5,987 nucleotides of DNA from Nitrososphaerota archaeon (GCA_027314685.1 DAHVAI010000177.1:1-5987); one strand, 5' to 3'. Shown: positions 1 through 5,893, numbered from the stretch's first letter. A program made the numbers and translations. The notes: a model not told the origin generated them from the letters alone.

Positions 1-1
1 T

Positions 2-1033
2 GACGCGATACCACTTCCGGTCGCGGCACACACTTCTCAGGAAATTGTCGATCTTGCCTGCAAGGTTCAGCCTGCCTTTGGGGGCATACATCTTGAAGAC
101 ATTGCATCGCCAAAGTGCTTCGAGATACTAGATTTGTTGAGAGAGAAACTTTCCATACCTGTCTGGCACGATGATCAGCAAGGAACAGCAGGTGTAATTC
201 TTGCAGGTCTACTAAATTCTCTGAAACTCACCGAAAGAAAAGCAGCTGACTCGCGCGTCGTTCTTATGGGTGCAGGTGCGGCTAACATCGCCGCGGCAAG
301 GCTCATGGTTGCTGCTGGGTTCACTGCGAGAAATTTGATTCTTGTTGATTCAAAGGGAATATTGCATCCAGAAAGACAAGACATGGATCAAATGATGTTA
401 CAAAATAAATGGAAATACGAGCTCGCGCTTCAAACAAATGGAGATAGGATAAAAGGCGGGATTGACGAAGCTGTGACTGGAGCTGATGCATTGATAGCCG
501 CTTCACAGCCAGGACCTCACACACTCTCGCAAACTACTTTGAAGCGCATGAACAAGAAAGGTATCCTGTTCGCATTGTCTAATCCTGTGCCCGAGATAAT
601 GCCCGATGAAGCTCACAGGGCAGGCATGAAAATAGTCGCAACAGGCCGATCTGATTTCCCAAACCAAGTAAACAACAGCCTGATCTTTCCATCGATAATC
701 AGAGGCGTTTTCGACGTTCGCTCAAAGTCAATCCCAGACGACGTTATTATCGAGGCTGCGATCGAACTAGCAAAATACACAGAAGACGACGGAACTCTTT
801 CCGAGCGTCATATTTTGCCAACGATGATGGATTGGGAGATTTATCCTCTGGTCGCCTCGGCTGTAGGAGCAAAATGCGTCGAATTGGGAATATCCAGATT
901 AACTTTGACCAGAAAGGAAATACATGACCGTGCAAAACAGATAATTGAAAAGTCGAAGAAGATGATCGGGTCAAACCAGAAGGCGAACTTGATCGAGTCA
1001 TTTTCGAAAGTGAACAGGAAGATTAGAAAGTGA
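2..1033 (+). CDS. Malic enzyme (malate dehydrogenase, decarboxylating), 5' end cut off by the window
   Basis: Oxidative decarboxylation of malate to pyruvate and CO2 with NAD(P)+, in the cytoplasm. The frame is open from base 2, so the N-terminal part lies outside the window; 343 residues remain. An internal TTG at 134 could be mistaken for a start, but conserved malic-enzyme sequence runs upstream of it (FGGIHLEDI, about residues 26-34 of the visible part, with acidic metal ligands). Next come HDDQQGT (56-62, metal/substrate site), the Rossmann loop GAGAAN (90-95), an Asp at the end of the following strand (VDSKG, D116), FALSNPVPEI (about 191-200) and the signature ATGRSDFPNQVNNSL (about 213-227). 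The protein ends in a short basic tail; there is no phosphotransacetylase domain of the MaeB type. The catalytic Tyr and Lys of the N-terminal region cannot be checked. NAD versus NADP preference cannot be decided. The family call is very secure. The stop codon overlaps the next gene's ATG. Confidence 0.95.
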   Translation, partial: DAIPLPVAAHTSQEIVDLACKVQPAFGGIHLEDIASPKCFEILDLLREKLSIPVWHDDQQGTAGVILAGLLNSLKLTERKAADSRVVLMGAGAANIAAARLMVAAGFTARNLILVDSKGILHPERQDMDQMMLQNKWKYELALQTNGDRIKGGIDEAVTGADALIAASQPGPHTLSQTTLKRMNKKGILFALSNPVPEIMPDEAHRAGMKIVATGRSDFPNQVNNSLIFPSIIRGVFDVRSKSIPDDVIIEAAIELAKYTEDDGTLSERHILPTMMDWEIYPLVASAVGAKCVELGISRLTLTRKEIHDRAKQIIEKSKKMIGSNQKANLIESFSKVNRKIRK

Positions 1034-1518
1034 TGCAATTGGCAAAGAAAAATAATCCTGCAATCCGCACGATAAGAAAGGAAGAGATCTCAAAGGCGTC
1101 AGAGTTGCTCGCCCGGCTAAAGCGACTAAACGGCGAGTTTGATCCTCTGCTAAAGACCTCAGAGTCTTTAGAAAAAGAAGCAAAGCAGGCGCTCGATCAA
1201 GCACTGGAAGACAAGGATTCAATCGTTCTTGTCGCTGTAGACCAGGCAAAGGTCGTCGGACTAGTCAAAGGCGTTTTAAGAGACAGAGTCTTCTACGAAC
1301 CGAGAAAAGAAGGCGCCATCGTCGAGTTTTACATCCTGCCTGAGTATAGGCGACGCACTTTGGGCAAGGAATTGATCTCAGAAGCAAGCCTCCAACTAAG
1401 GAAAAAGGGAGCGGATCTAATCACTGCGGAATTCCCCAGTCAAAATGAGATTGCAAAGAACTTTTACGAGAAGCTCGGCTTTAGATCTCTCACAAACGTA
1501 TATGCAAAGGCAGACTGA
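1033..1518 (+). CDS. GNAT family N-acetyltransferase
   Basis: A 161-residue single-domain protein of the usual GNAT size. It would transfer an acetyl group from acetyl-CoA to an unknown amine. The order fits GNAT: an N-terminal IRTIRKEEI strand and helices, a central strand pair (SIVLVAV, KVVGLVKG), then motif A with the strand IVEFYILPEYR followed by RRRTLGKEL. This is the R-x-x-G-x-G/A pyrophosphate loop with the first Gly replaced by Thr. The C-terminal part carries N-x-x-A-x-x-F-Y-x-x-LGF (NEIAKNFYEKLGF), the classic motif B Asn/Tyr pair. The ATG at 1033 shares its A with the TGA stop of the malic enzyme gene (TGATG), which suggests translational coupling in one operon. A GTG one codon upstream is a possible alternative start. 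AGGA about 13 bases upstream is a weak ribosome binding site. The substrate is unknown. Confidence 0.9.
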   Translation: MQLAKKNNPAIRTIRKEEISKASELLARLKRLNGEFDPLLKTSESLEKEAKQALDQALEDKDSIVLVAVDQAKVVGLVKGVLRDRVFYEPRKEGAIVEFYILPEYRRRTLGKELISEASLQLRKKGADLITAEFPSQNEIAKNFYEKLGFRSLTNVYAKAD

Positions 1519-1560
1519 TTCTTCCATAGTACTAAAATAGCGATACACGGAAGCAGAATC
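1517..1560. repeat. Imperfect inverted repeat around a promoter
   Basis: GATTCTTCC (1517-1525) pairs with GGAA plus GAATC (1549-1552 and 1556-1560), with three unpaired bases (GCA) on the right arm. This gives 9 bp of pairing and a loop of about 23 bases. The left arm begins in the stop codon of the acetyltransferase gene; the right arm ends two bases before the next ATG. It could be a 3'-end hairpin of the upstream transcript or a dyad operator around the TATA box. No T-run follows, so it is not a typical terminator. Confidence 0.4.
1531..1540 (+). promoter_or_regulatory. TATA-like box for the His-cluster membrane protein gene
   Basis: The A/T-rich stretch ACTAAAATAG is centred about 27 bp before the ATG at 1563, the spacing expected for a leaderless archaeal transcript. 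No good Shine-Dalgarno sequence sits before that ATG. The box lies inside the loop of an imperfect inverted repeat (1517-1560) and partly overlaps the 8-bp palindrome TAGTACTA (1527-1534). Confidence 0.45.
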
Positions 1561-1562
1561 CA

Positions 1563-2009
1563 ATGAGCCTAAGGTTTGGCCCCCCAATTCCGATCAAGAT
1601 ACTTCACCCAGAACTTTTCATCATGGGTATTATCCTAAGCTTGAGCACGGTTCTATTCGCTACAGTGTTGGTGGATAAACTAGGAACGGCGATGTTCAAA
1701 CGTGGGTTTGCAAAGCCATTCTATATAAAGGGTCACAGAGTGCATCACAGCTGCATTTACTTTATCGTTCCCTTGCTATACAGCTTTTTTCTAGGGCTAT
1801 ATGTACTGGGTTACGTCCAGATAGTTTGGGGAACGCTATGGTACAATCTGGCTTGGACAGTTTTGCTTTTGGCAGCTACAATGTCGGTTGATTTCCTAGG
1901 CGATAAATTCTGGCCGAAGATCAGAAAGAACGTAATACTCCACCACGAGTGGATCTACACGCTCATTCCTGCGTATATCTTGGCCACCATTCTGGTTGTA
2001 ATAGTTTAG
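1563..2009 (+). CDS. Unrecognised four-TM membrane protein with clustered His/Asp residues
   Basis: A 148-residue integral membrane protein that I do not recognise. Predicted segments are TM1 about 17-37, TM2 64-84, TM3 86-108 and TM4 130-148. Polar, potentially metal-binding residues sit in the connecting loops: H58-x2-H61-H62 just before TM2, D110 and D114 just after TM3, and H127-H128-E129 just before TM4. The same loops hold most of the positive charge (K46, R47, K51, K57, R60; K115, K119, R121, K122), so by the positive-inside rule all the His/Asp residues face the cytoplasm together. The pattern recalls membrane histidine-box di-iron enzymes (HxxHH), but the full three-box set is not present. 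The ATG at 1563 is favoured by the TATA-like box 27 bp upstream. It could instead be a structural or transport protein. Enzymatic function is inference only. Confidence 0.8.
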   Translation: MSLRFGPPIPIKILHPELFIMGIILSLSTVLFATVLVDKLGTAMFKRGFAKPFYIKGHRVHHSCIYFIVPLLYSFFLGLYVLGYVQIVWGTLWYNLAWTVLLLAATMSVDFLGDKFWPKIRKNVILHHEWIYTLIPAYILATILVVIV

Positions 2010-2024
2010 GAAACAGACGAAAAA

Positions 2025-2034
2025 GGATAAATTG
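2025..2034 (+). promoter_or_regulatory. TATA-like box for the small membrane protein gene
   Basis: GGATAAATTG is centred about 31 bp before the ATG at 2060, with no clear Shine-Dalgarno sequence between. The spacing fits a leaderless or near-leaderless transcript. It starts 16 bp after the stop of the preceding gene, so the two small membrane genes may be separate transcription units. Confidence 0.45.
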
Positions 2035-2059
2035 AGAAGTATTCCGGTATCTGAGCAAC

Positions 2060-2335
2060 ATGCGGATAAAGACCTCGAGGGTACTTTGTTACATCGATGG
2101 AGTAAGAGAGTCTTTCTCTAGGCGAAACTCTAGATTCTTAGCAGGCTTTTATTGCCTGACTGCTTCATTACGCTCTTCTGCATATGCAAAGTTAGTCACG
2201 CTATTGTTGATGGTCGCCTTTTGCCTTCACTATGCTGCATTCCAATTTGGGACGCTCGTCGCACTCGGGTTTCTTTTACTAGAACTATCAATCTATAGGC
2301 TTGCCAATACCTTTTTCCGAATCATCAAGTTCTAG
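2060..2335 (+). CDS. Small hypothetical membrane protein (91 aa)
   Basis: No family recognised. The first 43 residues are basic (eight Arg and two Lys) and rich in Ser. They are followed by two hydrophobic segments, about residues 44-62 (LVTLLLMVAFCLHYAAF) and 64-82 (GTLVALGFLLLELSIYRL), joined by a very short turn, i.e. a helical hairpin. The basic N-terminus would lie in the cytoplasm, and the C-terminus (FFRIIKF) would end there too. Support for a real gene is an ATG with a TATA-like box 31 bp upstream, no overlapping gene on either strand, and a well-formed hydrophobic pattern. It is short and has no homology evidence here, so a chance open frame is not excluded. Confidence 0.55.
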   Translation: MRIKTSRVLCYIDGVRESFSRRNSRFLAGFYCLTASLRSSAYAKLVTLLLMVAFCLHYAAFQFGTLVALGFLLLELSIYRLANTFFRIIKF

Positions 2336-2352
2336 CGGCTTTTACGATTCAC

Positions 2353-2358
2353 TTATAT
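2353..2358 (+). promoter_or_regulatory. TATA box for the zinc finger/DUF929 gene
   Basis: TTATAT within TTCACTTATATCG lies about 60 bp before the ATG at 2418. Transcription would start near 2380, leaving a leader of about 35 bases. Consistent with a leader, AAGGA at 2404-2408 ends nine bases before the ATG and can act as a ribosome binding site, unlike the apparently leaderless neighbours. Confidence 0.45.
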
Positions 2359-2417
2359 CGAGTTTTGACCTAACAAGTTTTCCGAAACCATTTCGATAAT
2401 TTCAAGGAATTGATCCA

Positions 2418-3455
2418 ATGCCAAAGTGTTCAAAGTGCGGTAAGAAATTCTCGACGCTTCAGGCTTTAAACGACCATTTCAGGTCGGTACATCCTAGCGA
2501 AAAGTTTGTCGCACCAAAGCAGGCTTCCAGTGCCCGCACGCTTATCACAATAGTCGTCATAGTCATAATCGTGATGGGAAGCCTAGTGGGCTTTTTGATC
2601 TACAACCAGATCAAGAACCCTACCTCCTCGACTACAGTGACTAGCTGTCCAAACTGCAATGGACAACCCGTTCCACAAGCTCTCTATCAGAACCTTACCA
2701 AAATCAGTCCAACCATATTGAACGCAGTCGGTGCCGGTTCGGGCGTAACAAAACTATCTGCGATTACAAATGGAAATGGAAGCATGACAAACAACGGCAA
2801 ACCGGAGGTACTTTACATTGGTGGAGAGTTTTGTCCATTCTGTGCGGCGGAGAGATGGGCTATGGTAATAGCACTTGCGCAGTTTGGGAATTTTAGCGGC
2901 CTTGAGCTCATGCAGTCTTCAAGCACGGACAGCTATCCAAGTACAGCAACTTTCACCTTTGCGAACGCGAGTTATACGAGTCAATACATCTCATTCGTTG
3001 CGGTGGAACACTATACCAATGTGTCTAATGCTTTTGTCTATCAGCCGGTCACGGCTTCAGAGCAAAGCGTCTGGACTCAGTATGATTCTAGCGGTAGCAT
3101 CCCCTTCCTTGATATAAACAACCAGTACACGAATGGGGGCAGTGGTTCACAGAATAGCCCTGGATATTTGCACGTAGGACAGAACCCTAACAATTACAAC
3201 GCAGCTCCCTACAACTGGACCTACATCGGCACGCAGCTTACAAACACGAGTAATCTGATTAGCAAATCGGTTCTGGGCTCGGCGAATAATCTAATCTCCA
3301 CAATATGCAGCGTCATAACAAACTCAGGTCAGTCACCACCTAGTGTCTGCTCACAGTCGTTTGCAAAGCTACCGCTTGCTATAATGCCTGGAATCTCTGA
3401 GGGTTCCCCAATACTCTCTGTAGCTCCCTCCTCGAAGCTTGAACTACCGTTCTAG
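2418..3455 (+). CDS. C2H2 zinc finger - membrane anchor - DUF929 (thioredoxin-like) protein
   Basis: A 345-residue protein with three parts. Residues 4-25 form a C2H2 finger (C4-x2-C7-x12-H20-x4-H25) with the usual F11 and L17. Residues about 41-62 are one hydrophobic helix, preceded by K34 and R40, which predicts the N-terminus inside and the rest outside. Residues about 75-345 match the archaeal DUF929 family: a C77-P-N-C80 pair, then a strand and GGEFC-P-F-C (C139, C142), a CxxC at the start of a helix as in thioredoxin folds, and SIPFLD (P229) where the cis-Pro loop is expected. Two more Cys (C297, C311) could form a disulfide. Seven N-x-S/T sequons (N92, N120, N159, N183, N201, N266, N276) and many Ser/Thr/Asn fit an exported, glycosylated domain. 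The likely role is extracytoplasmic thiol-disulfide chemistry. The finger's partner (DNA, RNA or protein) is unknown. The family call is fairly sure; the biochemical role is inference. Confidence 0.88.
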   Translation: MPKCSKCGKKFSTLQALNDHFRSVHPSEKFVAPKQASSARTLITIVVIVIIVMGSLVGFLIYNQIKNPTSSTTVTSCPNCNGQPVPQALYQNLTKISPTILNAVGAGSGVTKLSAITNGNGSMTNNGKPEVLYIGGEFCPFCAAERWAMVIALAQFGNFSGLELMQSSSTDSYPSTATFTFANASYTSQYISFVAVEHYTNVSNAFVYQPVTASEQSVWTQYDSSGSIPFLDINNQYTNGGSGSQNSPGYLHVGQNPNNYNAAPYNWTYIGTQLTNTSNLISKSVLGSANNLISTICSVITNSGQSPPSVCSQSFAKLPLAIMPGISEGSPILSVAPSSKLELPF

Positions 3456-3651
3456 TCCGGCCTGACCTTGTGATATTATAGATAGTGTTGAAAGAAGGTA
3501 CATAGACAGCGCATAACGTATTGATCTTCCCATCATTTTACTAATACCTCTATTCTATCAGCTCTACACGCAACTCAAGCGAGTATCTGCTTTACTTTAG
3601 TAAGTTGATAGTCGATTATCTTTCGAATCTAGCAACAATCTTAACAACTGG
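3456..3651. other. Intergenic stretch before bioY
   Basis: 196 bp with no supported gene, RNA gene or clear T-rich terminator. It contains two adjacent palindromes (3592-3603 and 3607-3620, listed separately) and A/T-rich stretches. Candidate TATA-like sequences for bioY are CTTTAGTAAG near 3596 and a weaker TTAACA at 3641-3646. It is long compared with the other gaps here, so it is the likeliest site of bioY regulation. Confidence 0.5.
3592..3620. promoter_or_regulatory. Two adjacent palindromes upstream of bioY (possible operator)
   Basis: TTACT-TT-AGTAA (3592-3603) is a perfect 5-bp inverted repeat with a 2-base spacer. Three bases further, GATAGTCGATTATC (3607-3620) is palindromic at six of seven symmetric pairs. 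The TTCGAA palindrome (3622-3627) follows. They lie 25-60 bp before the ATG at 3652, where a repressor could block the basal promoter. None resembles the known bacterial BirA operator closely, and the adjacent BirA has no DNA-binding domain, so any regulator would be another protein. Short palindromes are common by chance in A/T-rich DNA. Confidence 0.3.
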
Positions 3652-4284
3652 ATGCCATTGGAAAAAGCCTCCATGAATACAACTTACCCGAAGACGAAGG
3701 GATTGGCGCTTTCGGCAATGTTTGCCGTACTTCTCGGCGTCCTCTCTTTGGCGAGTATACCCTTACCTTTTGACCCAGTGCCAGTGACCCTACAGGTTTT
3801 TGGAATCTTTCTCATCGTGTCGTTACTCGGTCCTTACTATGGCACACTCTCTTGCTTGATCTATCTAATGTTCGGACTGATAGGACTGCCGGTCTTTCAC
3901 GGCGGTAGCTCTGGTTTGCCTATCCTTCTTGGACCCACCGGTGGCTTTCTGATTTCGTTTCCGGTTGCAAGTCTGATAGGCGGGAGCATCTCTAGGACGA
4001 CTGCAAAAACTAGGAGAACGGATCTCGCATTGCTAGGAGTTTCCTACGGGATTTCTCTCTTGATAATCTATTCGTTGGGCACAATCTGGCTCATGGAATA
4101 TCTTCATGTGACCCTGGGAGAAGCCATAATCTTGGGCACACTTCCGTTCGTAGGGTTTGACTTGATAAAGGGAGTGATCGCGGCGCCAATCTCGGCACGC
4201 CTCAGGGCAACAAGACTGGATTTGCCGGTTAATAGAACCTTGAGAATCGGAAAAATCGCAGAACCTGAGATTCAATCGGGATAA
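3652..4284 (+). CDS. bioY: Biotin transporter BioY (ECF S component)
   Basis: Integral membrane substrate-binding component for biotin uptake; in energy-coupling-factor systems it works with EcfT and two ATPases, none of which is in this window. The 210 residues carry the BioY hallmarks in order: a first helix (about 17-36), PFDPVPVTLQ (40-49), a Gly-rich stretch GLPVFHGGSSG (78-88), LLGPTGGFLISF (92-103), a Tyr/Gly/Trp segment (YSLGTIWL, 140-147) and PFVGFDLIK (165-173). The last is usually PF-x-PGD-x-K, so an aromatic replaces the Gly before the Asp, while D170 and K173 are kept. About six TM helices are expected. The first ATG (3652) is used here; the ATG at 3673, seven codons later, is equally plausible, since BioY proteins have short N-termini and a weak TATA-like TTAACA lies 29 bp before it. 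It is 12 bp upstream of birA, in the same frame, supporting a biotin operon. Confidence 0.93.
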   Translation: MPLEKASMNTTYPKTKGLALSAMFAVLLGVLSLASIPLPFDPVPVTLQVFGIFLIVSLLGPYYGTLSCLIYLMFGLIGLPVFHGGSSGLPILLGPTGGFLISFPVASLIGGSISRTTAKTRRTDLALLGVSYGISLLIIYSLGTIWLMEYLHVTLGEAIILGTLPFVGFDLIKGVIAAPISARLRATRLDLPVNRTLRIGKIAEPEIQSG

Positions 4285-4288
4285 AGGT
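4285..4288 (+). promoter_or_regulatory. Ribosome binding site supporting the TTG start of birA
   Basis: AGGT overlaps the last base region of the bioY stop codon (TAA, 4282-4284) and leaves eight bases before the TTG at 4297, a normal spacing. No in-frame ATG or GTG exists between the bioY stop and the first conserved birA motif, so TTG is the best start. AAAGGAG just inside the gene (4302-4308) has no usable start codon after it. Confidence 0.45.
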
Positions 4289-4296
4289 CTGAAACC

Positions 4297-4920
4297 TTGC
4301 CTAAAGGAGCAAATCTCTCAAGCAACAGAGAAAGATTAGCTCACGCACTTTCGCATGAGAAATTCAAGAGGCTGGACATTCGTCCGGTCTATCTTACATC
4401 GGTAGACTCTACGCAAACCTATCTCTCTTCGGAACTAAAAAGCGAAAGAGAAGGTGATCTTGCAATTAGCGAAACCCAGACTAAAGGCAAGGGAAGGGAA
4501 GGCAGGTCTTGGGTATCTCAAAAAGGGGGTCTGTGGATGAGTATTGTGCTTAGGCCACCAAGTGCAAGAGTGCTCGAGAGACTAGTCTATCTGGGAGCAA
4601 ACGCAATAATTGACACGCTTTCAGAGTACGGTGTCAAGTCTTCGATAAAACCCCCAAACGACGTTTACTCTAATGGAAAAAAGATAGCCGGTATACTTGC
4701 AGACACTGTGATTCAAGGTGATTTGTCAGTAGTCTACCTGGGCGTCGGAGTGAACGTGAACAATGATCCCACAAAAGAAGATTTGATTTCCGAAATTGCA
4801 ACTAGTGTTTCAAAGATCATTGGCGGTGCTCTTGATTTGACTGAATTCACCGTCTCATTCCTTAGACATCTAGATCAACTGTACGCTGACGAAATTGAGG
4901 CGCAAATCTCACACAACTAG
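4297..4920 (+). CDS. birA: Biotin-protein ligase, catalytic domain only
   Basis: Activates biotin with ATP and joins it to a lysine of biotin-carrier proteins, in the cytoplasm. Motifs in order over 207 residues: SVDSTQ (35-40), the biotin/adenylate loop GKGREGRSW (64-72), GLWMSIVLRP (78-87), KPPND (118-122), GKKIAGIL (127-134) and LGVGVNVN (148-155). The N-terminus has only about 30 residues before the SVDST strand, so there is no winged-helix DNA-binding domain and it should not act as a repressor. The C-terminus stops after a helix at about 205, so the small SH3-like C-terminal domain of many biotin ligases seems to be missing. The conserved Trp of the usual KWPND motif is a Pro here (CCC, 4651-4653). 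The start is TTG, the only near candidate. It directly follows bioY, so uptake and use of biotin are probably co-expressed. Loss of the Trp could alter activity, but all other motifs are intact. Confidence 0.92.
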   Translation: MPKGANLSSNRERLAHALSHEKFKRLDIRPVYLTSVDSTQTYLSSELKSEREGDLAISETQTKGKGREGRSWVSQKGGLWMSIVLRPPSARVLERLVYLGANAIIDTLSEYGVKSSIKPPNDVYSNGKKIAGILADTVIQGDLSVVYLGVGVNVNNDPTKEDLISEIATSVSKIIGGALDLTEFTVSFLRHLDQLYADEIEAQISHN

Positions 4921-4933
4921 CTTGAAGTTGTGT
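4911..4933 (+). terminator. Hairpin around the birA stop codon
   Basis: ACACAACT (4911-4918) and AGTTGTGT (4926-4933) form a perfect 8-bp stem with a 7-base loop, overlapping the TAG stop (4918-4920). It lies at the end of the bioY-birA unit and before the promoter of the next gene, so a role in 3'-end formation or mRNA stability is plausible. No T-run follows, so it does not look like a standard intrinsic terminator. Confidence 0.4.
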
Positions 4934-4959
4934 ATTGTGCACGCGCCAATGTCAAACAA

Positions 4960-4965
4960 TTATAA
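4960..4965 (+). promoter_or_regulatory. TATA box that fixes the start of the DUF3891 gene
   Basis: TTATAA within CAATTATAAACA is the best TATA box in the window. Its centre is only about 12 bp from the ATG at 4975 but about 30 bp from the in-frame ATG at 4993. With normal archaeal spacing, transcription starts at about 4987-4993, so the first ATG would not be in the mRNA. Confidence 0.65.
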
Positions 4966-4992
4966 ACAGACAAAATGCTTTGCGTACTACAA

Positions 4993-5820
4993 ATGATTGT
5001 TCTTGACAAAGACGAAAAGCTACTCTCGATAACTCAGTTAGAACATCAAGAGATCGCAGGGCAACTCGCATCGCTCTGGGGGAATTCTCAATTCAGCAAA
5101 CCTGAACCGTTCAGGGCGATGGTCGTCGCGGCAGGAAATCACGACATTGGCTGGTGGAATAGTGACACGCATCCAGCTAAAAATCCTAGTACGGGATTGC
5201 CCTACACATTTACTGAGCTGCCCGTCCTAGAGTGGCTCCAGATGTACAGAGGAGGAATCGACAGAATTGCCGAACTCGACCCATACGAAGGATTGATGGT
5301 ATGCATGCATGGAGTTGGACTGAGAAAGAACAGATACGACACCGTTCCAGCAACTGATCGAAAAGACACGCTCTCTCCTAAAGAAAAGAAATCAGTTCGC
5401 GACTACATTCTTTCTGGAGAAAGGCTGCAAGCAAAACTTCGAAAGAAGATATCAGTAGATCCACAGTACAAGAGATATTCATCCGAAGAGAGAATATGGA
5501 CTAACTACAAACTAGTCCAAGTTTGGGATAGGCTTTCCCTCCACTTTTGCTCTGACGGAATTCTGGGAGGAATCGCACGCGGTATCTTAGCTCCCGTTCC
5601 TGTGAGATACGGGTTGGACGACATTCAAATTCGTTTAGAAAAGATTGCCGCAAGGCAGTTTTCAATAACACCATTCCCATTTTCTTCCTCCCCAATCCAA
5701 TTATTGTTAAGAGCAAGGTACATTCCAAAGAAGAGATATCATACAGAGGAAGATCTAAGACGGGCATACTATGATGCTGAGATTAACACATTGACAGTTG
5801 AGATAAGAAACACAAATTGA
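4993..5820 (+). CDS. DUF3891 family protein
   Basis: A 275-residue soluble protein of unknown biochemical function. The N-terminus MIVLDKDEKLLSITQLEHQ matches the usual start of DUF3891 proteins (a short strand pair, then ITQ-x2-H). Other conserved blocks are AAGNHDIGWW (46-55), MHGVGL (105-110) and VWDRLSLHFC (177-186). H18, H50-D51, H106 and D179 are spaced like the metal ligands of HD-superfamily phosphohydrolases, so a metal-dependent hydrolase is a reasonable guess, but this is inference. The start is set at the second ATG (4993), because the TATA box at 4960-4965 lies 30 bp before it and the family begins there; starting at 4975 would add six residues (MLCVLQ) with no support. It is probably transcribed alone, since a hairpin and a new promoter separate it from birA. 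Confidence 0.85.
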   Translation: MIVLDKDEKLLSITQLEHQEIAGQLASLWGNSQFSKPEPFRAMVVAAGNHDIGWWNSDTHPAKNPSTGLPYTFTELPVLEWLQMYRGGIDRIAELDPYEGLMVCMHGVGLRKNRYDTVPATDRKDTLSPKEKKSVRDYILSGERLQAKLRKKISVDPQYKRYSSEERIWTNYKLVQVWDRLSLHFCSDGILGGIARGILAPVPVRYGLDDIQIRLEKIAARQFSITPFPFSSSPIQLLLRARYIPKKRYHTEEDLRRAYYDAEINTLTVEIRNTN

Positions 5821-5842
5821 CTTTGGTTTCTCGCGCGTAAGT

Positions 5843-5880
5843 TTTGAGATGGGCTCCGCTTTTCAACGCTCAATCTCAAA
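5843..5880. repeat. First hairpin downstream of the DUF3891 gene
   Basis: TTTGAGAT (5843-5850) pairs perfectly with ATCTCAAA (5873-5880). The stem can extend inward through GGGC (5851-5854) with GCTC (5868-5871), using one G-U pair and one bulged A (5872), leaving a 13-base loop (5855-5867). That makes about 12 bp of pairing. It starts 23 bp after the stop codon and could be a 3' mRNA structure or part of a small RNA. Confidence 0.45.
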
Positions 5881-5893
5881 TCCGAATCGATCT

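Noticed and set aside
134..136. TTG at 134 as the start of the malic enzyme
   Set aside because: The same frame is open to the window edge and encodes conserved malic-enzyme sequence upstream, so the gene is simply cut by the window.
2875..3117. Alternative + strand frame inside the DUF929 gene
   Set aside because: The Ser/Arg-rich translation has no domain, and the overlapping frame carries the conserved CPFC and sequons.
3456..3540. Intrinsic terminator after the DUF929 gene
   Set aside because: No strong hairpin and no run of five or more T is present; only short A/T-rich stretches are seen.
4282..4299. bioY and birA as one fused gene, since they share a reading frame
   Set aside because: A clear TAA separates them, followed by a ribosome binding site and a TTG start; both proteins are complete without a fusion.
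4975..4992. Six-residue N-terminal extension of the DUF3891 protein
   Set aside because: The ATG at 4975 is too close to the TATA box to be in the transcript, and the family starts at the next Met.
5501..5767. Open frame on the minus strand inside the DUF3891 gene
   Set aside because: It lies wholly within a well-supported gene, has no recognisable domain and no promoter; the same applies to the minus-strand frames inside malic enzyme, GNAT and bioY.
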